In this document: piece by piece, positions 11,082 to 22,503 of the stretch
How the letters are laid out: every line of letters begins with the position of its first letter
Position numbering within the stretch: the first letter of the stretch is position 1
Origin: Dichomitus squalens LYAD-421 SS1
Lineage: Eukaryota > Basidiomycota > Agaricomycetes > Polyporales > Polyporaceae
Direction of reading: 5' to 3'
Assembly: GCF_000275845.1 (NCBI RefSeq)
Contig: NW_006766926.1
Location: 10,469 to 55,971 of the forward strand
DNA: 45,503 nt
Notes under the pieces: generated by a model
The model's input: only the letters and a program-made list of their open reading frames with translations
What the model was told of the DNA's origin: nothing
Database searches by the model: none
Position numbers and translations under genes: made by a program

Positions 11082-12615
11082 TTAAGCCCCTCTCTGTTTG
11101 CGCAAGAACTGATTCTGCATAACGAGCAGGAGCGCATATAAAGCCTCCATACGCTGTGCATTACGGCTCGTCAGGAACTGCGTCGCGTAGAATATATGGG
11201 ACTACACTTACTGGCATGCTCACACCGGCCCGCCTACCCATTCTGACAACCTCACCAACCACATGCTCGACCTCCATGGGCCGGCCTGCCTGGACGTCCA
11301 TCAGCATGCTGGGCAGATGGGTGCTATCCGGACGAGCATGCAAACGGGCGGTGTTTGCCAGCGTCCGGTTCACAAGGTCTGGATCGAGCCCTTTGACCGC
11401 GCCGGACTCAGATGGTGGGTACAGGACGGTGCCGAGGTCATACACTTCCGAGAGGGTGTCGTATAGGAAGGGGATCGAATACGCTCCGATCGCTTCCGAT
11501 GCATGCGGGATGGACACCGTCGCTTTCTGAGACGCGCCCTGGCGCTCGATCTGATCTGCAGCCATCGTTGGAGCCTCAGGCTGTGGACCCGTGTAGCCAG
11601 GCTCGAGATGTGGGGGGCGGAAGAACTCGCGGAGGGAGTGCCGGGCGAGAGCGGATGAGGCTCCAAGGACGCCGTTCCACATGTTCTTTGCGAACTTGAC
11701 GCGTTGGATCTCGTGGACAATCGTCGTCTCAGATCCTCCATGAGCGATGATATCCGAGAATGCTGCCAGGAGATCCGCCTCTGCCGGTGTATTCTCTGCG
11801 ATTGGGGAGGTGGATGGGGGGCGATAGACCCCGAGAGAGACGCGGTCCTGCGGAACGTCATGTTCAGTGTCTTTCTATTGAAAATCAGAGCGAGAACGAG
11901 ACGAAACGCTTACAAACTCGTTGTGTTCGACTGTATTCTTCTCAGTGAGTCCCGTCCCGATCCACACTGCTGTGCTGATAATCCGTGGCTCTTCCTGAGG
12001 CTTGAGTTTCTTCAGCGCGTCATATAGCGCGACCTCGACGTTAAGTCCGTTTTGAAAGAGGACATATGTAGGTTGCGGATGGATATCACAGTAGGGCGGG
12101 GACAACAGAGGGGCGAGGAGAGCAGGCGTCGTTTGGATTTCCGGAATAGCCTTCGTTGCAAGGACAACGTAGGAGTAGGGGCGATCGAGAGCGTCAGAGA
12201 TCTTCGGGAATACTTAGCGACATGTCAACTTCTATGGAGAAAAGTGTGGATGTGTTCAGAAATTGTGCAACATACGCCGATCAGGTCTCCATCCTGGATG
12301 GTCGCCGTACTTGCGGCTATGCAAGTTCATCCCATTAGCTGATAAGCAATTCAAGCCGACCAGTGAGTGTTTCGATATGATCATTGGCTTCCATGGTACG
12401 CATACCTCTAACAGCTTCATAATTGCTCCGCGCAACAACTGTGACGCGTGCGCGACCATTGTTCTTGAGGATGAATGAGTCTGGGCAGGCGAGGATCCAT
12501 TGGAATGAGTTGCTGAATCGATGGAGTTAACTTCAACTCTGCACATCTACATACATACAGCGCCCACAGCACCATAACCTATTAGTAGAACGTCTTTGAT
12601 TGCATGCGTTGTCAT
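11082..12615 (-). CDS. PAN5: 2-dehydropantoate 2-reductase (ketopantoate reductase)
   Basis: This NADPH enzyme reduces ketopantoate to pantoate in coenzyme A synthesis. The start at 12615 gives DVLLIGYGAVGAV, a Rossmann GxGxxG motif, followed by FILKNNGRARVTVVARSNYE. Later exons carry SRKYGDHPGWRPDR, YVLFQNGLNVE and STAVWIGTG, then the ApbA C-terminal domain: QAGRPMEVEHVVGEVVRMGR. The reading frame could stop at 11161, but a perfect GTAAGT donor follows GVSMP. Removing a short intron there adds FLTSRNAQRMEALYALLLVM and moves the stop to 11082-11084. This is the ending expected of the ApbA_C fold, so I chose it. Several 50-60 nt introns are present. The 3' end converges on coronin and the 5' end diverges from the DAO gene. 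Confidence 0.88.
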
Positions 12616-12881
12616 GATCTGTGAATTCGCAGGTCAGCGTATGTATAGCGGATTTGTGCTCCGGAGTCAAGTCGATGTCGCGAAGGGCACGCCGAAAAAG
12701 TCAGCTACGATAGGCCCGATGATAGACGCTCACACCGACAATCATTTGGATGATTTCTCCGCACGCCGTTGTTTCGTCACAAACGCATGCTACTTGTGCG
12801 TTAGAGTCGACGGGACTCATCACCAAGTATGTTTATAGTGTCTACTCTGTGCTGCTGACATTGACTGTGCTCGTAGGCTCC
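12616..12881. promoter_or_regulatory. Divergent promoter region, ketopantoate reductase / DAO
   Basis: These 266 bp separate the predicted starts of two divergent genes. The part just before 12882 (about 12830-12878) resembles an intron ending in TCGTAG, so the plus-strand gene may have a 5' untranslated intron or a further upstream exon. Confidence 0.4.
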
Positions 12882-14743
12882 ATGCGATCGTCAGTTGCAG
12901 CTCTTCTCATCCGTCTTATCATGATCATGGCGCTCCCCGTGTTTCTCAACGTCCTCGCCGAAGAACAAACCGTACTAGAGCGCCCTGTTGGAGCAGAACC
13001 CGCACCTCTCCCCGTCCCAAATCCCACCAAGTCCTTCTGGATTGATTCTACAGCTGACGCGAATCCTCTCGCGAAAGAAGGCAGTCATGGTGCTCTCACT
13101 CATGACGCGGATATCTGTATCATCGGCTCTGGAATCACCGGCGTTTCTGCTGCGTATCATATCTCTCGCCTTCTCGCTGCGCAACCTGCACCCGAGACGC
13201 CGCTCAAGGTAACAATTCTGGAGGCGCGAGACTTCTGTGAGACAGTTACTTCTGTTGACGTGGGCTAATAGAGCTGAGGCATTCTCTGACTTATCCATAG
13301 GCTCAGGAGCGACCGGTACGCATCAAATACGATCGCTGAGATACTGGCGAAGTTGAACCTCATTCGGGGTATAGGTAGGAACGGCGGACATCTGACTCCT
13401 GTAGCCTTCCAGGAATTTGTTGAGTATGCTGCACTTTATGGCGTCGATGATGCAGTCCGCGCCATTGCCCTCGAGCATCACACAACAGGCGACATAGTGA
13501 AGCTCATAAGAGAGTCCGGGAAGGAAGCAGAGACAGATCTCATTGCGGGGGGTCATGTCTCGCTCCTTTTCACCGAGCCTGAAGTGGTCAAAGCTCGAGC
13601 TGACTACGCCGCCGCGAAGGCCGCCGGCGTGCAGGTCGACGATGTCGAGTTCCTCACAAAGGAAGAAGTCCAGCAAACGTATGGCGCAGCATACCCCGGG
13701 TTCCGCACACCAGGGCATAACATCTGGCCGCTCAAGCTGGTGACTCACCTGTTCAAAATTGCGAAAGACACGGGCGCGAACTCCTCAACGTCTTCACTTT
13801 TCCTCCATACCAACACTCCTGTGACCTCCGTCACGCCATCCGATGCCACCTCTCGGCGGTGGAACCTCACCACTCCAAGAGGCTCGATCGCATGCTCCTA
13901 TGTTCTGCATGCTACGAACGCCTATGCCTCCCATCTCCTACCGGCACTTCGCGGTCCCAGCGGTATCATTCCGACTCGTGGACAAGTAATCGCCTTACGG
14001 GCAGCCGTTACGTCCGAGGAGATTACACGGACTGGATGGGGCGGAAACGAGGGGTTCGAGTATTGGTTCCCGCGCCCGCTTTCGAACATCTCAAACAGTA
14101 CATCTTCGAACCCAGGACAGCAGAGGAACCCCTTGGTTATTCTGGGGGGAGGAAGGGAGTCGACGAGGCCAGATTTTGAACTTAATATTGCTGATGACTC
14201 CGTGGTCAGCCCTGTAGTTGGAAATACTTTGAGAAGATTCCTTCCGGCGGTATTCCCGGGGAAGTATGAGGAGGGACGTGAGCCTGAGATGGAATGGGTA
14301 CGTAGATGTTGTGACGCGAAGAGTTGTTTGGCTGGGTCACCTACACCGATCACAGACCGGAATCATGGGCTACACGAAGACAGGTGATCCATTTGTAAGC
14401 TTTCCCCCACGAAACAGGCCAGGAATCCAGTACAGAATACCGACATGGTTACATGTAGGTGGGGCCTGTCCTCAATCCCGCTACTGGTAGCTCCGACCTC
14501 TTCAAGGGCCAATATATCTCGGCTGGCTACACAGGACATGGCATGCCACGTGCGTATGGATGGTAGGTGTTCCGACACGAACCATTCCAATACTCCTTTC
14601 CAGTCGTAGTGCTGATCTTCCCAATACGAATCAGCGCGGAAGCCGTGGCGGGAATGATCATAGCGGACATTCAGGGCAAGGACTGGTCCATTCCAGACTG
14701 GCTCCCGAGGCATCATCTGACTCAAAATCGCGTAAACGAGTAG
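12882..14743 (+). CDS. FAD-dependent oxidoreductase, DAO family
   Basis: Six exons (12882-13236, 13301-13315, 13375-14297, 14356-14394, 14459-14562, 14635-14743) splice to 514 codons with every phase consistent. The N-terminus is hydrophobic (ALLIRLIMIMALPVFLNVLA), probably a signal peptide or anchor. The FAD-binding motif is DICIIGSGITGVSAAYH, followed by SGATGRNGGH, the second nucleotide-binding signature of the family, which is split by a 15-nt exon. The middle contains IIPTRGQVIALRAA and LVILGGGRES. The end, GQYISAGYTGHGMPRAYG then AEAVAGMIIADI, is the usual C-terminal FAD contact region. Substrate cannot be told: amine, amino acid or sarcosine-type oxidases share this fold. It shares a promoter region with ketopantoate reductase. 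Confidence 0.88.
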
Positions 14744-14845
14744 AAGGTATCTACTGCTACTGAGTGATTGGAACCATACTGAACGTTGATTCCATACGCT
14801 GTCGCCGGTTGAACCTTGCTCGAACCTGAAAGTGGGAGCCCAGCA

Positions 14846-15073
14846 ACCTACACAGGCCGATACATCTTCGCAAGATACACGGGGCACGGCGGGTATGCGG
14901 ATCGTACGTCTCCGCCACGAACAGTGTCTACTTGTTCCCATTGCTAAACATCAAGCTTCAGCGCAGAAGCAATAGCTAGGAGGCTCGTTGCAGATATAGC
15001 AGAACAAAATGGACAGCACCTATTTGGCTCCTCAAACACTACCTCACTGAGAATTGCACCGTTAAGTAGATAG
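14846..15073 (+). pseudogene. Decayed second copy of a DAO 3' end
   Basis: Just downstream of the DAO stop, the frame TYTGRYIFARYTGHGGYAD resembles GQYISAGYTGHGMPRAYG of the gene. After an intron-like gap, AEAIARRLVADIAEQNG resembles AEAVAGMIIADIQGKDW, ending at a stop at 15071-15073. The intron-like sequence sits at the same place as in the intact gene, but the exon phases no longer join cleanly. No 5' part of a second gene is present. It is most simply the remnant of a tandem paralogue. Confidence 0.65.
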
Positions 15074-15252
15074 AGGGTATATCGCAGTAAGTACGAAGAA
15101 AAATGATCAATCTGTTTGGCTTTCCAACACCATCGACCTACTCTTGACCACGAAGTTCACCCTGAATCCAGCTGAACCGACGTCCTTGCTTCCCACACTC
15201 TCGTAACAACCAACCTTGGCATTTGTACTAGTTTACATCATGACTAGAGATG

Positions 15253-17695
15253 TCAAGCTTGAAGTTCGACGTAGTTCGCTAGAGTTACATATATGAGTGC
15301 GTCTCCAATGATCTATCTCAATGAGCAAGGACGTACCGGGGAACAAGCCGACATTGCCGTTAGGCTCGGTACCTTGCCACCAGTCATCCGACACAGCCTC
15401 AATATGCGTGATTCTATCACCCTCCTTGAACGAAATCTCGTTATCCTCGCCCGCTTCGTAACTGTGAACAAGAAGAAGGATCAGTTATCTTGTCAGGAGT
15501 GATACACACAGGAAGGACATACTCGTAGAGCGCGATTGCCCACGACCCAAGATCTTCCTCGGGCGCGGGCTCCGGCTCCGGCTGGGCAGCAACGGGAGGT
15601 GGAGGCGGGGCAGGAGGCTGCAAGTCAGAAATTCATTTAGTTCACCGGAAAGACCCCATAGAGACGCGAGCACGTACAGCGGGCGGGGGAGGGGGAGGCG
15701 ACGGCGGAGGGGGGGTAGCAGCCTGAGCTTCCTGAGCTTCGATGATCTCGACATAGTTCGCCGGAAAGAGGCCCTGCTTCGTCCCGTTCGCACCAACGCC
15801 GGACCACCATCCTTCATCTAGCTGCTCGATCTGCTCGATGAGCTCGCCCTCGACGAGGTCCATCTCGTTATCCTCGAGAGCCTCATATGAATACTGCACA
15901 ATAGCGCAGATGCCTTGACCCGAATGCGCAGTTGCGTCTGGAGCGTGTTCGGACTGGGGCTGGGGCTGGGGCTCGGGTGTAGGGGGAGCCGGCGGAGCGA
16001 CTGGTGCTGCAGGCCCGGGCGGCGGTGGAGGTGGTGGCGGAGGCTAAGGGATGCGATCAACTACGAGTTCAGGGAACGATACACGGGCAAAACTCACCGG
16101 TGGGGGTGGAGGGGCCTCCCTCGCAGGTTCTGGCTCGTGATATACCGTAGGAGCAGGGGGCGGTGGCGGTGGCGGGGGCAGGGGCGGGGGAGGTGGCGGA
16201 GGAGCCTCTGCTTGAGATTCGGGCTCCGGAACAGGAATAGGACGGCTCGCACTGGCAATCGCGGGAGGTGGCGGGGGCGGAGGAGGCTACGATAGCAATC
16301 ATCTACGTGTGAAGACTTCGAAGAACAAGAACCAGTGGAAAGAACATACCGCCTCGAATTCCTCCTCTGGCTCTGGAATACTCCCACCAGTACGGAACGC
16401 GGAGGTAGGCGGAGGAGTAGGCTGAGAGCCGAATGCAGATTTCGCGCGAGCTTCCTCCTCTTCCTGTTGCTTTTTCGCGAGGGCCTGGCGCTCGCTCCAA
16501 GTCAACTTCTTGGCACTACCAGCAGGCGAAGACCTTGGCGCAGTAGTTTCAGTTTGGTTCTTCGCCTCCATCGCGGCGAACGGATTGACGAGCTTCTTGG
16601 GCTGAAGCTTGATTGGGGTATACGCGGTACCCACTGGACCGATCTTGTCCTCTTCAGCAGGCTTCGTGGGGACGTTTGAAGCGGCAACTGGAGTTGTAAC
16701 GGTGGGAGAGAACCGCGCTGCTGCCTATTTCACGTAAGATGTCTCTCCCAATGTTCTACCTAGAAGACCTTACTGGAGAAGCTGCAGGGGCAGGTTTGGC
16801 GAAGCTCGCCGCAGGAGTCGGGCGTGAAGCAGCAGGCGGAGGTGGGGGCGGCGCGAAGCTATTGGACTCGTCCGGCCATGCGTCCGCAGGGGCCTTGCTA
16901 GCCACGGGAGCTTTCCCTAATCCTGCAGCAGGCGAGGGAGCCATTGGGACAGGACGTGCGGCAGTTGGGATAGCTGGCTTCGCTGCGGCGGGTGCCGGTG
17001 GTGGTTTGGCAGGGCCTTGACGAATGGCGGCCATGTCAGGTCTGCCTACAGGGACATAGTTCGTACCAACGGGGGTGATAGGCTCGAACTTGCGCGGTGC
17101 TTCTTTCTGAGCCGTATAGTTGACTCCGGACGCAGCCTTGACACGGGACATGATGAAGGATGGCTCTACGTCGGCCTGGGTTGGACATTCGTACGAGTGG
17201 TTCATTAATACAGAAAGAGTCAGAGACGCACCTCATTGCGAGCGCTGATAACAACATGGGTACCGCGGAGGAAGTTGGCGACAGCACTTGAATGGGTATG
17301 GAAGAGACCCTTCCTCGCGACGGGCACACCGTCACCGCACCAGTTGATCTGCACGAACTTAGGGAGTTCACTCTGAACTGAGGTCAGTATGGTGTAGCCA
17401 ATGTCAAGAGCCATGGATAGTCACGTTTGGATCTTTGACGCGAGCAAAGGCGTACTGCATCCTGCATTGGCGTTGGTCTCGAGTACGGGCAGATAACAAA
17501 CGCTCGCACTACTCACCGGCCGTCCGAGAACTCCTCCTGAAGCTCCTCGAGACCTCCATCTCCGGTTGCTTGCACCTTGAGATCGTTGGATCCTTTGTCG
17601 TAGGTGAAGATCGCCCAATCTATGCCGCGGGCATTGATGACATCTTGGTACGCCTGGGCGAGCTCCCTGCCTGAGAGGTTGACCTGGAGCGACAT
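15253..17695 (-). CDS. ABP1: Abp1/drebrin-like actin-patch protein (ADF-H plus two SH3)
   Basis: This protein links F-actin to Arp2/3 and endocytic patch proteins. The start at 17695 gives an ADF-homology domain: MSLQVNLSGRELAQAYQDVI, DWAIFTYDKGSNDLKV, LPKFVQINWCGDGVP and NFLRGTHVVISARNE. A linker follows with TPVGTNYVPVGRPDM and KKLTWSERQALAKKQQEEEE, typical of the family. A long proline-rich region (about 15540-16900, runs of eight or more Pro) precedes two SH3 domains: YSYEALEDNEMDLVEGE with GWWSG and GLFPANYVEII, then a C-terminal SH3 with EAGEDNEISFKEGD, DDWWQG and GLFPANYVEL. A last intron (from GTACGT) splits the second SH3, and the stop is at 15253-15255. Two SH3 domains and the very proline-rich spacer are more than budding yeast Abp1 has. 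Confidence 0.92.
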
Positions 17696-17964
17696 GCGAA
17701 CCACTTAACAGAGCGTTGACGGAGTCGTAGACTATCTGCAGAGAAATGAGGCTGGAGCAGGGTCGGTGGTGGACGTCGGAAACAAAACAAAAACAAGCTG
17801 TGGGCGACTGCTGCGTACGGGCTTTGGCCGGATTCGCCTCAGAAGCGACCCCGGCGCTTGCGCACCTTGGCCATGGTCACCATTCCTTCAACTCGCAACT
17901 CGCACCTCGGAACGTCCTCTCTCCTCCTCTTACCTCTGATTGCCTCGTTTTTTCAATTTAAACC
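17696..17964. promoter_or_regulatory. Divergent promoter region, Abp1 / mitochondrial carrier
   Basis: These 269 bp separate two divergent start codons. The carrier side is C/T-rich (about 17880-17960). I see no clear TATA box or known operator. Confidence 0.45.
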
Positions 17965-19301
17965 ATGAAAGATACACCCGAGGCCAAATTGAGGCGTGAG
18001 TGGTTGACGTCTTTTCAATGCGCCCAGCACGAGCTCACACCTATATACACCAGAAATCAGCCCCGCATTAGACTTCTTGGCCGGGACAGTCGCAGGTGCG
18101 CGTCCTTGCCATGTAAAGTCGCTGTATTGGCTGGTTTGAACATAGCATGGTTCTCGCGCACGCAGGAATGGCGGCGGTGGTAGTCGGATATCCTTTTGAC
18201 ACCGGTGAGTCAACCACACCTCAGTCTAGACGTCACTCTCACCTGCGTTTAGTCAAGGTGCGCTTTCAGAGTCCCCAGATAGCCTCAAAGTACCGCTCCA
18301 CTCTCCATGCAATTCTCACCATCATCCGCGAAGAACGAATGCGCGGGCTCTATCGTGGAATCGCCGCTCCCTTGGTATGTATCTAAGCGCGGCCACATAC
18401 CGAGGACGATGATGCCATTCGCTAGGTTCGCTGACCGCTTCTCTTCTCCTGCGATGTGACCACGAACGTCGTTTGTCTAGGCTGGTGCTCCACCATTGAA
18501 TGGACTCGTCTTCTCTTCCTATCGTTCTCTCCTTAGAGCACAGCTAGACGACGACCAAGCTACGCCTACACTCACACAAGTTAATCTCGCAGGTGCAGGA
18601 ACTGGTATCATATGCTCGTGTGTCTTGACTCTCTTCTCATGCAGCGCACTCCCTGACACTGGTGCAGATTAATCACCACTCCTGCTGAACTCGTCAAGAT
18701 CCATCAACAAACCCTCGTTCGTTCTGCATACAGCGCAGTAACCCTCTCCGACCGCGACGTCATCCTCCACATCTGGCGCACACACGGCCTCCGTGGGTTC
18801 TATCGCGGTATCACCGCAACTGCACTCCGTGACATCGGATACGGCGCGTACTTTGCCGCTTATGAGGCAACCCTACGCTATTGGCCGCGTCCGCACGCCT
18901 CGCTTCCTGAGCAACATTCCACTTGCAATAAGGAGGTAGAGTTGACGCCCGCTCCGCACCCGTGGCTTGCACTCCTCACCGCGGGCGGTATGGCGGGCAT
19001 CGCGGGATGGATTGTGACGTTCCCATTCGACGTCGTGAAGACTCGTGTGCAGAGCACGCCGGCGAACGCTCCGAATAATCTGTACCGCTCGACGTGGTCG
19101 ACTATCATCGCTTCGTATCGCGCAGAGGGCGTCGGGGTTTTCTTTCGTGGTCTCGCGCCGACACTAATCCGGTGAGCGACTTGGCCCTGCTCAGCGGTTT
19201 CCCGTCAATCTGTGTCCTGACCAATTGTAAACCACAGGGCAATACCCGTGAATATGGTGACTTTTGCCACGTTCGAAGCCGTGATTCACCTGTGTTCGTG
19301 A
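17965..19301 (+). CDS. Mitochondrial carrier family (SLC25) protein
   Basis: This is an inner-membrane metabolite carrier with three tandem repeats of two helices. The start MKDTPEAKLRQ, joined over an intron to ISPALDFLAGTVAG, opens repeat 1. The three signatures are PFDTVKVRFQ, PAELVKIHQQ and PFDVVKTRVQ. Other family pieces are GLYRGIAAPLAGAPPLNGLV, GFYRGITATALRDIGYGAYF, ALLTAGGMAGIAGWIVTFPF and GVFFRGLAPTLIRAIPVN. The ending EAVIHLCS precedes a stop at 19299-19301. About seven short introns interrupt it. The second signature has His where the family rule expects Lys/Arg. The sequence looks closest to the ornithine/carnitine/amino-acid branch, but I cannot assign the substrate. Confidence 0.9.
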
Positions 19302-19410
19302 CCGCTGTCCAGACGTATTGTCCCGATTTCATATCATACATATCTCTCTGCAATAACATCGCCCGTAACGCGTTGGTGGTCTTCGAGACGATTGTCTTCT
19401 GTCGTCAACA

Positions 19411-21020
19411 CTATGGCCCAGGTCCATCAGCCACGTCTGTTTCACTATCCTCTGCAACGTCGGCCGGGACGAGGACCACTGAACCCATCATGTTCTCCCA
19501 ATTCCCGGCATTCATCGCGGGAAGGTGCATCGTCCGTCGACTGGCTTGCTGTAAGTCAAGCAGGAAGTGCGTGATGAGTATTGAGGTTGCGCTGAGCCGT
19601 CGAGGTAAGCAGCCTTCTTCACGGCAGCAGACGGGCTGGCTATGAGCGTACGGTTGGATGTATAGCGAGGCTATACTGTTGAGATCTTTTGCACCGAAGA
19701 CGTCGGCCTGAGAGCGCATGCGCAAAGGTAAACGCGGCAGCACTGGCTGTGAAGAGACTAGGGCTTACCGGGACTAAGACAGAAACAAGGTATATAGTGT
19801 TCAGTATCAATTGGGCACTGACGTAACGTAGTCAGTCGTGCATCAATGGCAGGAGGAACACGTTACAAACACGAAGTACATGGTACCTGAAATAAAGTCA
19901 CAGGTCATTACTCAAAGGAGCAAGAGTGGCATCGTAATTCATACCATCTCGGAATAGTACATCGCTGATGGACGGAGGTTTGCCATGACTTTTGAGCCTA
20001 TGCATATAGGTAGCGGACCAAGTGATGCAGACGACGATGATATCGGCCAGCACCAAGAACGCTCTGCTACTGACGACAGCTGAAGGGTCTGTGAGGACAG
20101 AGGCCTAGCCAAATTAGACGGAGACTGCTGGCGGCGTACCTCTATAGAACATTCATGATATCAATCCTCACGGCTGCACTAACAGGATGGAAGAGGGACG
20201 TACACGACCTGGAGCAACACTGGGGCATCGTAAGCCATGCTGCATCCACCGTTGTTTGGGTCGTGATGAAACCTGATCCAGGGGGAAAGGACCTAGAAGA
20301 CGTTGTAGGGAAATTCGTGGATGGCGCCAGCATGCGAACGCACCAGTGCCATGATACTTGGCGATACAGAGAGCAAGAATGTGATGATCGCCCGAGTGCG
20401 TCTCTTGCGAGCACTCAACGCATACGCACGCATCGCAGTGAAGGCTGTGAAATAAATATATTGCGTTTGAGCTACGAGTGTCATCAAGCTAAGGGAGGCC
20501 CTACCGCCGACCGGAACATAGAGGAGATATTCCCCGATTCCTCCGGCAAGCTCCTGCATTACACACCTATCTCAATGAGTCCATCTACAACCGAGACCTA
20601 TGGCCGCAAAGACTCACATCTGAAGCTAGCATTAATACCACACATATCATGCTACGTTCGAAAGTGCGGTACTCACGCCATAGGACGACGAAGAACTCCA
20701 CCAGGGAGTCCACCACGCGGAACAAAGTAAAGGGAGATAGCGATTTGAAAGGAAAAGAATGGACGCTACGGTGGGTTTCTGGCCCCAGAATAGCTCGACC
20801 TCTTGGTCCAAAGTAAGAAAGTATTCGAATAACAGCCACACTGTGGGACGCGACGATCCATGAGGGGGACGCGGTACTACAGAGCCACAAGGGTACGTAC
20901 CGAAAGCGGACGCCATGGTGTAGTCCCGGCCCACGGTGCTGTCTTTTCGATGAAGCTTGTTGGGAGATTAGAACACAGCGCGACCACTCACCGTGACAGA
21001 TCCTGCAGAGACACAGCCAT
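19411..21020 (-). CDS. DUF6533-type seven-helix membrane protein
   Basis: This belongs to a large basidiomycete family of multi-helix membrane proteins of unknown function. The start at 21020 (MAVSLQDLS) splices to DSTVGRDYTMASAF and then, over a 60-nt intron, to the family hallmark VWLLFEYFLTLDQEVELFWG with SILFLSNRYLPLL. Later exons contain TAMRAYALSARKRRTRAIIT, the Arg-rich loop after a helix. The C-terminal exon has SATSILITHFLLDLQQASR and a Ser/Asp-rich tail ending at 19411. Many short introns make internal exon ends uncertain. It converges on the carrier gene with a gap of about 110 bp. No function should be inferred beyond membrane location. Confidence 0.8.
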
Positions 21021-21969
21021 CTTGCTCGCGAGGTGGAGGGCAGGATATGATCAAGGGACCAGAGGACAACGACCTGCGGAAGGCATGCACCGTCGACTCG
21101 CGCGCAACGGCACGCAAGAGCTTCCGACGACGAACCTAATACGCAGATACTTTATACCCAATACCCCCCCAGGCCGCCATGGAAACCGAGCTCTGCTTCC
21201 CTTATAGAAGATCAAATTCACCATCTGTCTGAAATTCAGCTTCAGTACGCTGCTCGTGGCGAAGCGATGTCCATCACCAGGTCACATCACATTGTGGCCC
21301 GTCCTCCAGCAGCACCGCCTTTGGAAGGCGTTTGTGGGATACTTAGGACTAGTCATCGACAAGGCTTGGTAAGACAATTTGAGAGACAGAACCTGGTCCG
21401 CGAGGCCAACGAATTGTGGGTCCTTGGGAGAGCAGACGGGAAGGAGCGACGCGAGGGCGCTGATATGACGTGGAGAACAGCTTCGTGATGTTCATCGACG
21501 GCCATCTGCGACAGATGGTCGAATCGTTCAAAGGCGCCTCCCTTCTCCGGGGCTATATGCTACTTATGCTAGGAGAAAGGACAAGGACGGGAGTTGTGCG
21601 CAAACGCTATTCAATCTCCCAAGTACCGACCTAGTGATTTCGGGCGCCTGGGCGTCCTAACGGCCCTAACAAGGGAGAACCCAAGTGCCATCTAGACGGT
21701 CGCCGTGACTTTTGACAAAGTCTGAAGAAAGCTAGAGGGAATCCGAGGCCGTATACTCATCGTGGGCGGAGATGAGCTGTATGCGATTGTGACAGAAGAG
21801 CGCGCGTGTCGACATGCGAAGTACGGGTCACTGTCTGGTGGGACCGTACTGGTAGGCTCAATTGGACGTATGGCTGCGAGTACGGCGAAGGTCTGAGAAG
21901 AGACAGGTCGAGACAGTCACCGTCTCGTCGTCAAGTACTGATCGAGCAAGGGTAGCGATATGGAGAGCA

Positions 21970-22008
21970 CAGGTCGTTGGAGCAGGTCGTTGGAGCAGGT
22001 CGTTGGAG
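21970..22008. repeat. 13-bp tandem repeat, 3 perfect copies
   Basis: The unit CAGGTCGTTGGAG is repeated three times without mismatch. It is intergenic and short enough to vary between strains. Confidence 0.9.
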
Positions 22009-22380
22009 CAAGGGCGGCGAGAGTAGCAGACGATGTGATGCGGGAGAGATGACCATGGGAGGAAGATAGGGAGAGGAATCTGGAAGGTGTGATTGGGGAG
22101 CAGATGTCTTCAAGACATGGTCAGTGTGTCATGACGGCTGTCGATGGCTATCTCCATGTCCGTTGTCCTGGAAGCTGGGGTGAGCAAGACAAAGAAGTGA
22201 GGAGGTGGGGACGGAGAGTTGTGCGAACGGAGAGGTGGGCGCGCAATATTATGCCTTGGGGTCAGAGAGCGCGATAGGCCGTGGCCATCTATCCGGTACT
22301 TACTGTTGCAACAGGATCGCAGTGTGCGCAAAGAGCGACGGCGAGAGCTACCTACCCAGCGCGAGTTCTCGTCGCTTCCA

Positions 22381-22417
22381 GCAAGCGCCCGTGGCTTTGA
22401 GCAAGCGCCCGTGGCTT
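22381..22417. repeat. 20-bp direct repeat, 2 copies
   Basis: GCAAGCGCCCGTGGCTT occurs at 22381 and again at 22401, about 100 bp before the HSP78 start. A regulatory role is possible but unproven. Confidence 0.8.
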
Positions 22418-22503
22418 CGCGCCTGCAAACAACGCTTCCGTATTTCTTTCCTTTCTCCACCACCAGCTCTCCCCATTTACTCTCACCTGCTCTCCCTCCG
22501 TGA

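Larger units (their letters stand above)
21021..22503. other. Long intergenic region upstream of HSP78
   Basis: These 1.48 kb separate the divergent DUF6533 and HSP78 starts. I find no coding region with motifs or splice logic. It contains a 13-bp tandem repeat (21970-22008), a 20-bp direct repeat (22381-22417), and a C/T-rich stretch with several TTC blocks at about 22430-22500, just before the HSP78 ATG. Confidence 0.5.

Noticed and set aside
11161..11195. Ketopantoate reductase ending in VVPYILRDAVPDEP at 11161
   Set aside because: This is intron read-through after a perfect GTAAGT donor. The spliced version gives the expected helical ApbA C-terminus.
22430..22503. TTC blocks before HSP78 as heat-shock elements
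   Set aside because: I could not find alternating nTTCnnGAAn units. The blocks fit a general pyrimidine-rich fungal leader.
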